A stretch of 64,000 bases of DNA from Nonomuraea thailandensis. GTDB taxonomy: Bacteria > Actinomycetota > Actinomycetes > Streptosporangiales > Streptosporangiaceae. The notes beneath the pieces were generated by a model. It did no database searches. It saw nothing but the letters and a program-made list of their open reading frames with translations, and was not told the origin of the DNA. Each line of letters opens with the position of its first letter. The stretch's first letter is position 1. The translations under genes and the position numbers were made by a program. Shown here in pieces: positions 17,059 to 25,424 of this stretch. The stretch covers positions 434,001-498,000 of the forward strand of contig NZ_JAMZEB010000002.1 in assembly GCF_024172165.1 (NCBI RefSeq), in the 5' to 3' direction.

Positions 17059-17419
17059 CGGATCGTTCCTCACTGGTCGTGGATCCGGACGCCGTTGGAC
17101 GACGGATCGTCCTGATCCGTTGGTCGTTCGGCTGAGAGGACGGCGATGGGCCGGATGGCGGCGCAGGCGAAGTGCGGGCGCCGGCCGGTGAGTGGCGCGG
17201 GATGCCGCGCTGGGCCGTCCATTCCGAAGCGTATCAGGCAGGCGTGGGGGGTTTTCGGTCCTGCCGGATGACGACGCCGATGGCCTGCGCGGACGCCTCA
17301 TCGATCACTTTGGTTTACACCCGCTTTAGGGAAATATTCCGTTTTAGATGACAAGTCGGTATCGGTCCCGACAGAATGCGGTGCCATCCAGCGTCTACCG
17401 CAACTGGAGGAAACCCCCT
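17059..17419. other. Intergenic region between divergent ATPase and CAP genes
   Basis: 361 bases. The last 120 bases are unusually AT-rich for this genome (TTTAGGGAAATATTCCGTTTTA around 17325-17345, read in two pieces) and probably hold the promoter of the CAP-domain gene. No gene is supported. Confidence 0.5.
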
Positions 17420-18280
17420 ATGCGTAGACCCCTTGGGGTACTTGCCGCAGCCGTCGGCCTGGCAGCGATCGCCACGCCCGTGAGCGGGGCGCAGGCTGCC
17501 GCGGCGTCGGAAGCGGCGCGGTGTCGCGTGAGTGTGGCCAAGCCGCACGTCAGCGACACACTGAAGATCCAGACCTCGGCCGCCCGGCGCGGCTGCTTCA
17601 ATTCCGCACTGCTGCGCATCCGCATCATGCGGGCCGTTCCCGGCAAGGACCCGGTCGTCAAGAGCGGCGCCACCAGGAAGGGCCGCCTCACGCTCACGCT
17701 CGCCTGCGAGCCCGGCACCTACTACGCGATGGCCACCGACTACCGCGGCCGTCCGGTCAAGTCCAAGGCCGCCAAGCTGACCTGCACGCCGGGCAGTGGC
17801 ACGCCGACCCCCAGCCCGAGCCCCACCTCGCCCGCCCCCACGTCGCCCGCGCCGAGCCCCACCTCCTCGGCCCCGTCCTCCGGCGCCGTGGGCACCGCCG
17901 AGGAGAACGAGGTCGTGCGGCTGGTCAACGAGGAGCGGGCCAAGGGCGGCTGCTCCGCCGTCAAGCACGACCCGCAGCTGCGCGCGGCCGCCTTCGGGCA
18001 CTCCTCGGACATGGCGGCGAAGAACTACTTCGACCACACGTCCAAGGACGGCCGCTCCTTCATGGACCGCATCAGGGCGGCCGGCTTCACCGGAGGCTCC
18101 GGCTGGGCCGAGAACATCGCCAAGGGTCAGCGCACGCCCGCCCAGGTCATGCAGTCCTGGATGAACAGCCCCGGGCACAAGGCCAACATCATGAACTGCA
18201 AGTACAACCTCATCGGGGTCGGCGTGGCCAAGGACTCCTCGGGCACCCTCTACTGGACCCAGAACTTCGCGGCCAGGTGA
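17420..18280 (+). CDS. Secreted CAP/SCP-domain protein
   Basis: 286 residues. GGAGG nine bases before the ATG and a signal peptide with cleavage after SGAQA support the start. A small conserved N-terminal domain (about residues 35-125) has several paired Cys; then comes a Pro/Ser/Thr linker (TPTPSPSPTSP-like, about 130-155) and a C-terminal CAP domain (about 160-286). This carries the EEN...LVNEERAKGGC start, HSSDMAAKNYFDHTS with the conserved His, AGFTGGSGWAENIAKG and the GHKANIMN motif. CAP proteins are extracellular and bind lipids or act in wall or host interactions; the precise role is unknown. Confidence 0.88.
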   Translation: MRRPLGVLAAAVGLAAIATPVSGAQAAAASEAARCRVSVAKPHVSDTLKIQTSAARRGCFNSALLRIRIMRAVPGKDPVVKSGATRKGRLTLTLACEPGTYYAMATDYRGRPVKSKAAKLTCTPGSGTPTPSPSPTSPAPTSPAPSPTSSAPSSGAVGTAEENEVVRLVNEERAKGGCSAVKHDPQLRAAAFGHSSDMAAKNYFDHTSKDGRSFMDRIRAAGFTGGSGWAENIAKGQRTPAQVMQSWMNSPGHKANIMNCKYNLIGVGVAKDSSGTLYWTQNFAAR

Positions 18281-18299
18281 TCGGGTTTCGCCTGTGACC

Positions 18300-18330
18300 G
18301 GGGCCAGGGTCCTCCGGGAGCCCTGGCCCC
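18300..18330. terminator. Hairpin terminator between convergent genes
   Basis: Ten-bp perfect stem (GGGGCCAGGG with CCCTGGCCCC) with an 11-base loop in the gap between the CAP gene and the opposing mug gene. Confidence 0.7.
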
Positions 18331-18347
18331 GGCGTGAAGGCGGCTCC

Positions 18348-18842
18348 TCAGAGCGACGAGCGCAGGCGGCCCATCTCCCCGGCGATCGTCGCCACCGTCC
18401 AGTGGGCGTTGAGGCCGCTCGGGTTCGGCAGCACCCACACGCGGGCGCCGCCGACCGCCTCCGGTTGCGGCCCGATGACCGCCTTGGGACGGGCGAAGGC
18501 GGTGCGGTAGGCGGAGATGCCGAGCACGGCCAGCACCTTCGGGCCGGCCAAGGCGACCTTCGCGGCCAGCGCCTCGCCGCCCGCCACCAGCTCGTCGCGG
18601 GTCAGCTCGGCGGCCTTGGCGCTGGCCCGGGGCACGATGTTGGTGATGCCCAGCCCGTACGAGGGCAGCAGGTGCTGCTCGGCGGGCGCCAGCAGGCGCG
18701 GCGTGAAGCCCGACAGGTGCAGCGCCGGCCAGAAGCGGTTGCCGGGGCGGGCGAAGTGATGGCCGGTGGCCTCGGACATGAGGCCGGGGTTGATGCCGCA
18801 GAACAGCACGTCGAGCGAGGGGCCGAGAACGTCGTCGAGCAC
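18348..18842 (-). CDS. mug: G/U mismatch-specific DNA glycosylase
   Basis: 164 residues, the normal length of Mug. It removes uracil or ethenocytosine opposite guanine. Visible motifs are FCGINPGLMS (motif 1, with the activating Asn) and LPNPSGLNAH (motif 2, intercalating and binding loop). GTG start; it follows the sugar porter gene by 31 bases on the same strand, so the two may share a transcript that begins further upstream at the RNA-repair genes. Confidence 0.9.
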   Translation of the reverse strand: MLDDVLGPSLDVLFCGINPGLMSEATGHHFARPGNRFWPALHLSGFTPRLLAPAEQHLLPSYGLGITNIVPRASAKAAELTRDELVAGGEALAAKVALAGPKVLAVLGISAYRTAFARPKAVIGPQPEAVGGARVWVLPNPSGLNAHWTVATIAGEMGRLRSSL

Positions 18843-18873
18843 GTGCCGGAGGGTAGCCGATGAAGGAGGGTGA

Positions 18874-20274
18874 TCAGCCCATCTCCTCCAGCTTGCGGCC
18901 CTTGGTCTCCTTGACCCACTTGTTCACGAACACGAAGGACAGCAGCGCGAAGATCGCGTACATGGTGTAGGTGAGCGGCAGGTTCCACTCGGCCAGGGCC
19001 GGGAACGACACCGTGATCAGCCAGTTGGCGATCCACTGGGCCGCCGCCGCGACGCCCAGGGCGGCGGCGCGGATGCGGTTGGGGAACATCTCGCCCAGCA
19101 GGACCCAGACCACCACACCCCACGACAGAGCGAAGAACAACACGAACACGTTGGCCGCGATCAGCGCGATCGCGCCCTGCGGGTCGGGCAGCGAGACGGC
19201 CTCGCCCTGGCCCTGGGCGGAGCTGAACGCCCACGCCGCCGTGGCCAGCGAGATCGCCATGCCGGCCGAGCCGACCAGCAGCAGCGGCCGGCGGCCGATC
19301 TTGTCCACCAGCGAGATCGCGATGAACGTGCCCACGATGTTGATGATCGAGCTGGAGAAGCTGATCAGCAGCGAGTCGCTCTGGTTGATGCCGACCGACT
19401 GCCACAACACGGACGAGTAGTAGAAGATCACGTTGATGCCGACGAACTGCTGGAAGGCCGAGAGCACGATGCCGATCCACACGATCGGCAGCAGTCCCAT
19501 CGCCGGGCCGCGCAGGTCCTTCAGCCCCGGCACGCGCTCGGTGCGCAGCACGTGCTGGATCTCGGCGATGCGGTTGTCGAGATCCACGTCGTCGCCCTCG
19601 ATCTCGGACAGCACCTCGCGGGCCCGCCGCGTCCGCCCCGACATGACCAGGTAGCGGGGCGACTCGGGGATGGTCGAGGCGAACAGCAGGAACAGCAGCG
19701 CCGGCACGACGCAGGCGCCGAGCATCCACTGCCACGCCTCCAGCCCCCACAGGATGTTGTTGACGTCCCCGCCCGCCAGGCGGGCGATCAGGTAGTCGAC
19801 GAGCTGCGAGACCGCGATCCCGAGCACGATGGCGAGCTGCTGGAAGGAGCCCAGCCGGCCGCGGTAGGCGGGCGGGGCGACCTCGGCGATGTACGCGGGG
19901 CCGAGCACCGACGCCATGCCGATCGCGAAGCCCGCCACGATCCGCCACAGCGCCAGGTCCCAGATGGCGAACGGCAACATCTGCCCGATGGAGCTGACCG
20001 CGAACAGCAACGCCGCGACCTGCATCGACCGCGTACGCCCCCACCGGTCCGCCAGCCCGCCACCCACCCAGGCGCCCAGGGCGGAGCCCAGCAGAGCGAT
20101 GGCCACCACGAAGCCGGTCTCGAACGAGCCCACCTGGAAGTGCTTCTGGATGCCGACCACCGCGCCGTTGATGACGGAGCTGTCGTAACCGAACAGGAAC
20201 CCACCGATGGCCGCGGCTGCCGTGATGAAGATGACATGCCCCAGATGCTCATGATGGGTGTATTGCGTTGCCAT
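18874..20274 (-). CDS. Sugar porter family MFS transporter
   Basis: 466 residues with 12 predicted helices. Signatures are GGFLFGYDSSVING in helix 1, GGLADRWGRTRSM between helices 2 and 3, ESPRYLV before the central loop, QQFVGINVIFYYSS in helix 7 and DKIGRRPLLL between helices 8 and 9. These mark the xylose/glucose-proton symporter group (XylE/GalP). An ATG preceded by GGGGGAGGTG was chosen over an upstream extension. It lies 66 bases after pnkp in the same direction. The sugar is unknown; glucose or xylose is likely. Confidence 0.9.
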   Translation of the reverse strand: MATQYTHHEHLGHVIFITAAAAIGGFLFGYDSSVINGAVVGIQKHFQVGSFETGFVVAIALLGSALGAWVGGGLADRWGRTRSMQVAALLFAVSSIGQMLPFAIWDLALWRIVAGFAIGMASVLGPAYIAEVAPPAYRGRLGSFQQLAIVLGIAVSQLVDYLIARLAGGDVNNILWGLEAWQWMLGACVVPALLFLLFASTIPESPRYLVMSGRTRRAREVLSEIEGDDVDLDNRIAEIQHVLRTERVPGLKDLRGPAMGLLPIVWIGIVLSAFQQFVGINVIFYYSSVLWQSVGINQSDSLLISFSSSIINIVGTFIAISLVDKIGRRPLLLVGSAGMAISLATAAWAFSSAQGQGEAVSLPDPQGAIALIAANVFVLFFALSWGVVVWVLLGEMFPNRIRAAALGVAAAAQWIANWLITVSFPALAEWNLPLTYTMYAIFALLSFVFVNKWVKETKGRKLEEMG

Positions 20275-20340
20275 GCAGGCACCTCCCCCGAATGGTCGGG
20301 GAACTACCCGTCGATCACCCACGTATTCCCCGGTCAGGGC

Positions 20341-22803
20341 TCACAGGCGCGGGTCGACCGGCTCCGACTCCAGGGCGAGGACGGCGAAGACCGGCTCGTG
20401 CACCCGCCAGCCCGCCTCCCCCTCCGCCAGCCGCGACAGCGCCTCCAGGCCGAGGACGTACTCGCGCAGCGCCAGCGACCGCTTCTTGCCGAGGAAGCGG
20501 CGCCGCAGCACGTCCAGCGACTCGGTGTAGTCGGGGCCGTAGATGATGCGCAGGTACTCGCGCCCGCGCACCTTGACCCCCGGCTGCACCCGGCCGGGCG
20601 CGTACGCCGCCGGCTTGACCACCATGCCCTCGCCCCCGGCCGCCGTCATCGACTCCCACCACTCGGTCGCCCCGGCCCTGGACTCCGGCGAGTCCAGGGA
20701 GACGAACACGTGCCGGGTCGCGGTGATCAGCGGCGAGTCGAGCAGGGCCAGCGTGGACAGGTGCCACGCGTGCGGCTCCAGCGCCGTGGCCCGCCCCTCG
20801 CAGGCCAGGATCTGGAACGGCGCCACGCGGATCCCCTCCAGGCCGTCGACGGGCCAGCAGTAACGGGCATAGGCGTCGCGGAACAGGGCAGCGTTGCCGG
20901 TGCGGCGTCGGGCGCGGTCAAGCAGATCGCCCACACCCAGCCCGCGCCCGGCCGCCGCCTCAAGAGCCGCGACCGCTTCCGGCAGCGCGGCGCCCGCGGC
21001 CGCGCCGACGGAGGCGTACTGCGACCTGATCAGCTCCCCGGCCTTGGCCGACCAGGGCAGCAGCTCGCAGTCGAGCACCACCCAGTCGGAGCCCAGCTCC
21101 GGCCACAGCGGCGCGCACGCCTCCCGCAGCCGCTCCACCAGCGGCGCGGTGTCGGTGAAGAACGGCCGCCCGGTACGGGTGTAGAGCGCGCCCGCGCTGC
21201 CGTCGTCCACCCCGAACCTGGCCGCGGCCACCTCCGGCGTACGGCACAGCACGGCCACGGCCCGCGATCCCATGTGCTTCTCCTCGCACACGACCTCGCG
21301 CACCCCGGCCGCCGCGAACTCCTCGAACGCCTCGTGCGGGTGCTCCAGGTAGCCGTCGAGCCGGGAGGTCTCCGGCGGCGCCATGGTCGGCGGCAGGTAC
21401 ACCAGCCAGCGCGGATCCACCGCGAAGCGGCTCATGACCTCCAGCGCGGCGGCGGCGTTCTGCTCCATGACCTTGACCCGGGAGCCGAACCTGGTCTCCA
21501 CGTGCCGGGTGCCGATCACGTCGTTGATGTCCAGCATGCCCGGGTCGCGGCCGCCGGCCGCCGACAGCGGCTTGGCCGGCTCGTACCAGACCTTCTCCGC
21601 AGGCACCTGGACGAGCTGCCGCTCGGGGTAGCGCAGCGCCGTCAGGTGGCCGCCGAACACCACGCCCGTGTCGAGGCAGATCGTGTTGTTGACCCATTCG
21701 GGGTGCGGGATGGGGGTGTGGCCGTAGACGACCATGGCGCGGCCGCGGTACTCGTCGGCCCACGGGTAGCGGACCGGCAGGCCGTACTCGTCGGTCTCGC
21801 CGGTCGTGTCGCCGTACAGGGCGAACGCGCGCACCCGGCCCGAGGCGCGGCCGTGGTACTCCTCCTTGAGCCCCGCGTGCGCGACGACGAGCCGGCCGCC
21901 GTCCAGCCGGTAGTGGCTGAGCAGGCCGTCCATGAACGCCCTGGCCCGCGCCACGAACTCGGGCGGCTGCGCGGCGAGCTGGTCGAGCGACTCCTGCAGG
22001 CCGTGCGCGACCTTGACCTTGCGGCCGTTGAGCGCGCGCACCAGCTTCTGCTCGTGGTTGCCGGACACGCAGATCGCCGTGCCGGCCTCCACCATGTCCA
22101 TGACCAGGCGCAGCACGCCCGGCGTGTCGGGGCCGCGGTCCACCAGGTCGCCGACGAACACCGCCGTGCGCCCCTCGGGGTGCCGCGGACCCTGCCAGCC
22201 CAGCTCGCGCAGCAGCGCCTCCAGCTCCGAGCGGCAGCCGTGCACGTCGCCGATGATGTCGAACGGACCCGTCAGCTCCGTCTTGTCGGACCACGCCTTC
22301 TCGTAGGTGATCGTGGCGGCCTCGACCTCCTCCAGGCCGCGCAGCACGTGCACCCGCCGGAAGCCGTCACCCGAGATCTTGCCGAGCGAGCGCCGCAGGT
22401 CCTTGCGCTGCCTGATCACCACGCCGGGGCCGAAGTCGCGGTCGGGACGGGCGGCGTTGCGCTCGATCGCCACCTCCTCCGGCACGTCCAGGACGATCGC
22501 GTCGGCCAGCACGTGGTGCCGCCTGGCCAGGTCGATGAGGCTCTTGCGGGCGGGGTACTGGACGTTGGTGGCGTCGACCACCGTGAACAGGCCCCTGGCC
22601 AGGCGCACGCCGACGATGTGGTGCAGCAGGTCGAACGCCGCCGGGGTGGCCGCCTGGTCGTTCTCGTCGTCGGAGACCAGGCCGCGGCAGAAGTCGGACG
22701 AGATGACTTGCGTGGGCCTGAAGTGCCTGCGCGCGAACGTGGACTTGCCGCTGCCGGACACGCCGACGAGCACCACGAGGGAGAGCTCAGGAACGCTGAT
22801 CAC
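20341..22803 (-). CDS. pnkp: Bacterial polynucleotide kinase-phosphatase-ligase (Pnkp)
   Basis: 820 residues with the three catalytic domains of bacterial Pnkp in order. A 5'-kinase has Walker A GVSGSGKST at 14-22 and a SSDFCRG region. A metallo-phosphatase (about 180-400) has GDVHG at 185-189, GDLVDRG at 218-224, SGNHE near 250 and GHTP near 361. A ligase-type adenylyltransferase has the nucleotide-accepting Lys in KHMGSR at 509-514 and an EGMVVKP motif later. With Hen1 it seals RNA cut by ribotoxins. GTG start; the first 17 bases overlap the end of hen1, so translation is coupled. Confidence 0.95.
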   Translation of the reverse strand: MISVPELSLVVLVGVSGSGKSTFARRHFRPTQVISSDFCRGLVSDDENDQAATPAAFDLLHHIVGVRLARGLFTVVDATNVQYPARKSLIDLARRHHVLADAIVLDVPEEVAIERNAARPDRDFGPGVVIRQRKDLRRSLGKISGDGFRRVHVLRGLEEVEAATITYEKAWSDKTELTGPFDIIGDVHGCRSELEALLRELGWQGPRHPEGRTAVFVGDLVDRGPDTPGVLRLVMDMVEAGTAICVSGNHEQKLVRALNGRKVKVAHGLQESLDQLAAQPPEFVARARAFMDGLLSHYRLDGGRLVVAHAGLKEEYHGRASGRVRAFALYGDTTGETDEYGLPVRYPWADEYRGRAMVVYGHTPIPHPEWVNNTICLDTGVVFGGHLTALRYPERQLVQVPAEKVWYEPAKPLSAAGGRDPGMLDINDVIGTRHVETRFGSRVKVMEQNAAAALEVMSRFAVDPRWLVYLPPTMAPPETSRLDGYLEHPHEAFEEFAAAGVREVVCEEKHMGSRAVAVLCRTPEVAAARFGVDDGSAGALYTRTGRPFFTDTAPLVERLREACAPLWPELGSDWVVLDCELLPWSAKAGELIRSQYASVGAAAGAALPEAVAALEAAAGRGLGVGDLLDRARRRTGNAALFRDAYARYCWPVDGLEGIRVAPFQILACEGRATALEPHAWHLSTLALLDSPLITATRHVFVSLDSPESRAGATEWWESMTAAGGEGMVVKPAAYAPGRVQPGVKVRGREYLRIIYGPDYTESLDVLRRRFLGKKRSLALREYVLGLEALSRLAEGEAGWRVHEPVFAVLALESEPVDPRL

Positions 22804-24325
22804 GGGTGAACACTCCCATCTGGGTCGGGGGGCCGAGCTCGGGGTCGTCGTCGCCGACCGGGACGAAGGCGACCTGGTAGCCGTACTGGGCGGCCACCCG
22901 GGTGGCCCAGCCGGCGAACTCGGCCCGGGTCCACTCGAAGCGGTGGTCGGGGTGGCGCAGGCCGGTCAGGAACTCGTAGCGGACGTTGTACTCGATGTTG
23001 GGGGTGGTGACCAGCACGTGCTGAGGCTTGGCGCGGCCGAACACCACGCGTTCGAGCGCGGTCAGGCGCGGCGGGTCGACGTGCTCGATCACCTCCATGA
23101 GCACCGCGGCGTCGTAGCCGGACAGACGCTTGTCGGTGTACGTGAGCGCGCCCTGGAACAGCGTGAGCCGGGCCCGCCTGGCATCGGGCATGCGCTCCAG
23201 GCGCAGCTTGCGGGCGGCGATGGTGAGCGCCATCGGCGAGACGTCCATGCCGCCGACCCTGGCGAACCTGGGCCTGGACAGCAGCGCGCCGACCAGCTCG
23301 CCCTGGCCGCAGCCGAGGTCGATCACGCTGACGGCGCCGAGCTCCTCCAGCTTGGCCAGGATGGCCTCGCGCCGCAGCAGGTTCAGTGGCCTGGCCTTGG
23401 GCTCGGGTGCCGCCTGCTCCTGGGCGGCGTCCGGGGCCTGCGCTTGAGCGGCGTCGCGGGCTCCCGTCTGAGCGGCGGCCTCGGCTTCGGCGGCGGCTTC
23501 GGCTTCGGCGGCGGCCGCCTCGTCGGCGGCCGTGACGTCCGCGGGCGCGTCCTCCTCGACCGCGGGCTCCAGCTCCTCCTCCGTCTCGTCGCCCAGCTCG
23601 GCCAGCCGCGCCAGCGCCGTACGGGCGAGGGCCCAGCGCCGCCCCAGGTAGCGCCGGGTGATCAGGCCCCGCTCGGGATGGCCGCCCAGCCAGCCCTCGC
23701 CGGCCCTGATCAGCTTGTCCACCTCGTCGGGCGCGACCCAGTAGTGCTTGCCGTCGTCGAGGACGGGCAGCAGCACGTACAGGTGGTTGAGCGCGTCGGA
23801 CAGGCGGACGGTGCCGCGCAGGGTGAGCCCGACATATCGGGAGTCGCCCCACTCGGGGAAGTTCTCGTCCAGCGGCACGGGCCGCGCGTCCACCTCCCAG
23901 CCGAGCGGCTCGAACAGCCGCCGCGCGAGCTCGGGCCCGCCCCGGCAGGGCAGCGCGGGCAGCCGCAGCTCCAGCGGCAGCGGCGTGCCGGGCAGCTCGG
24001 GCCTGGCCTTGCACCGGCCCGCCCGCGCCGTGCGGAACACGTCGGCCAGCGCCACGGCCAGCAGCGACGAGGCCGCGTACGGGCGGTCGTTGACGTACTG
24101 CGACAGGCTGAAGTCAGGGGAGTTCTTGCCGCGCGACCTGACCAGCGCGATCGGATCCACCTCGAGCATGAGCGCCGCCGTGCAGCGCTCCTCGCCCGCC
24201 TCGGGATAGAACACCGTGGCCGTGCCGAACGACTGGCCGAACTCCTGCACGCGCCCGGGATGCTTGTGCAGGAGAAAGCCCAGGTCGGTGGCGGGCCTGG
24301 CGGTGGTCGTGATCGTCAGCAGCAC
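22787..24325 (-). CDS. hen1: 3'-terminal RNA ribose 2'-O-methyltransferase Hen1
   Basis: 512 residues. The N-terminal domain (about 1-235, TTTARPATDLGFLLHKHPGR start) is the bacterial Hen1-specific domain that helps Pnkp ligate. A long Ala/Glu-rich linker (about 240-310) of repeated AEAEAAAEAEAAA type follows. The methyltransferase (about 320-512) has SAM motif VIDLGCGQGE and metal-binding MEVIEHVD with downstream His. It methylates the 2'-OH at the break before Pnkp ligation, making the repaired RNA resistant to recutting. GTG start; upstream open frame is rejected for lack of coding sense. Overlaps pnkp by 17 bases. Confidence 0.95.
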   Translation of the reverse strand: MLLTITTTARPATDLGFLLHKHPGRVQEFGQSFGTATVFYPEAGEERCTAALMLEVDPIALVRSRGKNSPDFSLSQYVNDRPYAASSLLAVALADVFRTARAGRCKARPELPGTPLPLELRLPALPCRGGPELARRLFEPLGWEVDARPVPLDENFPEWGDSRYVGLTLRGTVRLSDALNHLYVLLPVLDDGKHYWVAPDEVDKLIRAGEGWLGGHPERGLITRRYLGRRWALARTALARLAELGDETEEELEPAVEEDAPADVTAADEAAAAEAEAAAEAEAAAQTGARDAAQAQAPDAAQEQAAPEPKARPLNLLRREAILAKLEELGAVSVIDLGCGQGELVGALLSRPRFARVGGMDVSPMALTIAARKLRLERMPDARRARLTLFQGALTYTDKRLSGYDAAVLMEVIEHVDPPRLTALERVVFGRAKPQHVLVTTPNIEYNVRYEFLTGLRHPDHRFEWTRAEFAGWATRVAAQYGYQVAFVPVGDDDPELGPPTQMGVFTRDQRS

Positions 24326-24390
24326 GCCCCAAGTCTGCCGTAACCCAGCAAAGCGCCGCCAACCGATTACCGGCGGCGCAACCCCGGGAA

Positions 24391-25305
24391 TCACACGTGC
24401 GGCAGGACCTCGGCGGCGATCAGCTCCAGGTGGTCCAGGTCGCCGAGGTCGAGGATCTGCAGATAGATCCGCTCGGCCCCGAGCCCGGCGAACTCCCCGA
24501 TCTTCGCCACGATCTCCTCCGGGGTGCCCGCCAGCCCGCTCTCGCGCAGCCGGTCGGGGTCCTCACCGATGGCGGTCGCGCGCCGCTCGACCTCCGCGCG
24601 GTCCTTGCCGACCACGGTGACCTGCGCCGCCGACAGCAGCACGGTGCGGCCGGTCGCCTCGCACGCCGCGCGCACCCGGTCGAACGCCGCGCCGGTGTCC
24701 GCAAGCGTGTGGAACGGCACGTTGTACTCGTCGGCGTACGTGGCCGCCAGCCGCGGCGTGCGCTTGACCCCGACCCCACCGATGATCAGCGGCGGGCGCG
24801 GCCGCTGGACCGGCTTGGGCAGCGCGGGGGAGTCGGCCAGCCGGTAGTAGCTGCCCTCGAAGGAGTAGGTGTCCTGCGCGGTCCACAACCCGGTGACGAT
24901 CTCCAACTGCTCCTCGAAGCGGCCGAAACGCTCGCCCGCCGGCGGGAACGGAATGCCGTAGGCCGCATGCTCTCCATCGAACCAGCCGGTGCCGAAGCCC
25001 AGCTCGACCCGGCCACCGCTCATCTGGTCCACCTGCGCCACGCTGATCGCCAGCGGCCCCGGCAGCCGGAACGTGGCCGGCGACACCAGCGTGCCCAGCC
25101 TGATGCCGGAGGTCTCCCTGGCCAGGCCGGCAAGCGTGATCCACGCGTCGGTGGAGCCGGGGCCCGGGTCGCCGGGGCCGATGCGCTGGTAGTGGTCGGA
25201 CCGGAAGAAAGCGTCGAAACCCAGCCGTTCGGTGGCCTGGGCGACGGTGAGCAGGTCGTCATAGGTGGCGCCCTGCTGGGGCTCGGTGAAGATCCGCAGC
25301 TTCAT
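24391..25305 (-). CDS. LLM-class F420-dependent oxidoreductase
   Basis: 304 residues, luciferase-like monooxygenase TIM barrel. Seen: KLRIFTEPQQGATYDDLL start, the FRSDHY strand end, GGRVELGFGTGWFDGEH in the cofactor-binding region, and PPLIIGGVGVKRTPRLAA in the second half. The family binds F420 (or FMN) and reduces or oxidises unknown substrates. ATG 25305 gives the conventional N-terminus. Its stop lies 65 bases before hen1 on the same strand, so it may open the transcript of the RNA-repair run, though I see no functional link. Confidence 0.85.
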   Translation of the reverse strand: MKLRIFTEPQQGATYDDLLTVAQATERLGFDAFFRSDHYQRIGPGDPGPGSTDAWITLAGLARETSGIRLGTLVSPATFRLPGPLAISVAQVDQMSGGRVELGFGTGWFDGEHAAYGIPFPPAGERFGRFEEQLEIVTGLWTAQDTYSFEGSYYRLADSPALPKPVQRPRPPLIIGGVGVKRTPRLAATYADEYNVPFHTLADTGAAFDRVRAACEATGRTVLLSAAQVTVVGKDRAEVERRATAIGEDPDRLRESGLAGTPEEIVAKIGEFAGLGAERIYLQILDLGDLDHLELIAAEVLPHV

Positions 25306-25424
25306 GGTCCACATTATCCGCACACAACGGACGTGAACCGGAAAAGGCCCGCGCCGCGCCGTACGGGCTTGCTAACGTGCGGGGTCAGTGCTGTACGTAG
25401 CCGACCGGACACTCGGGGTGGCCC

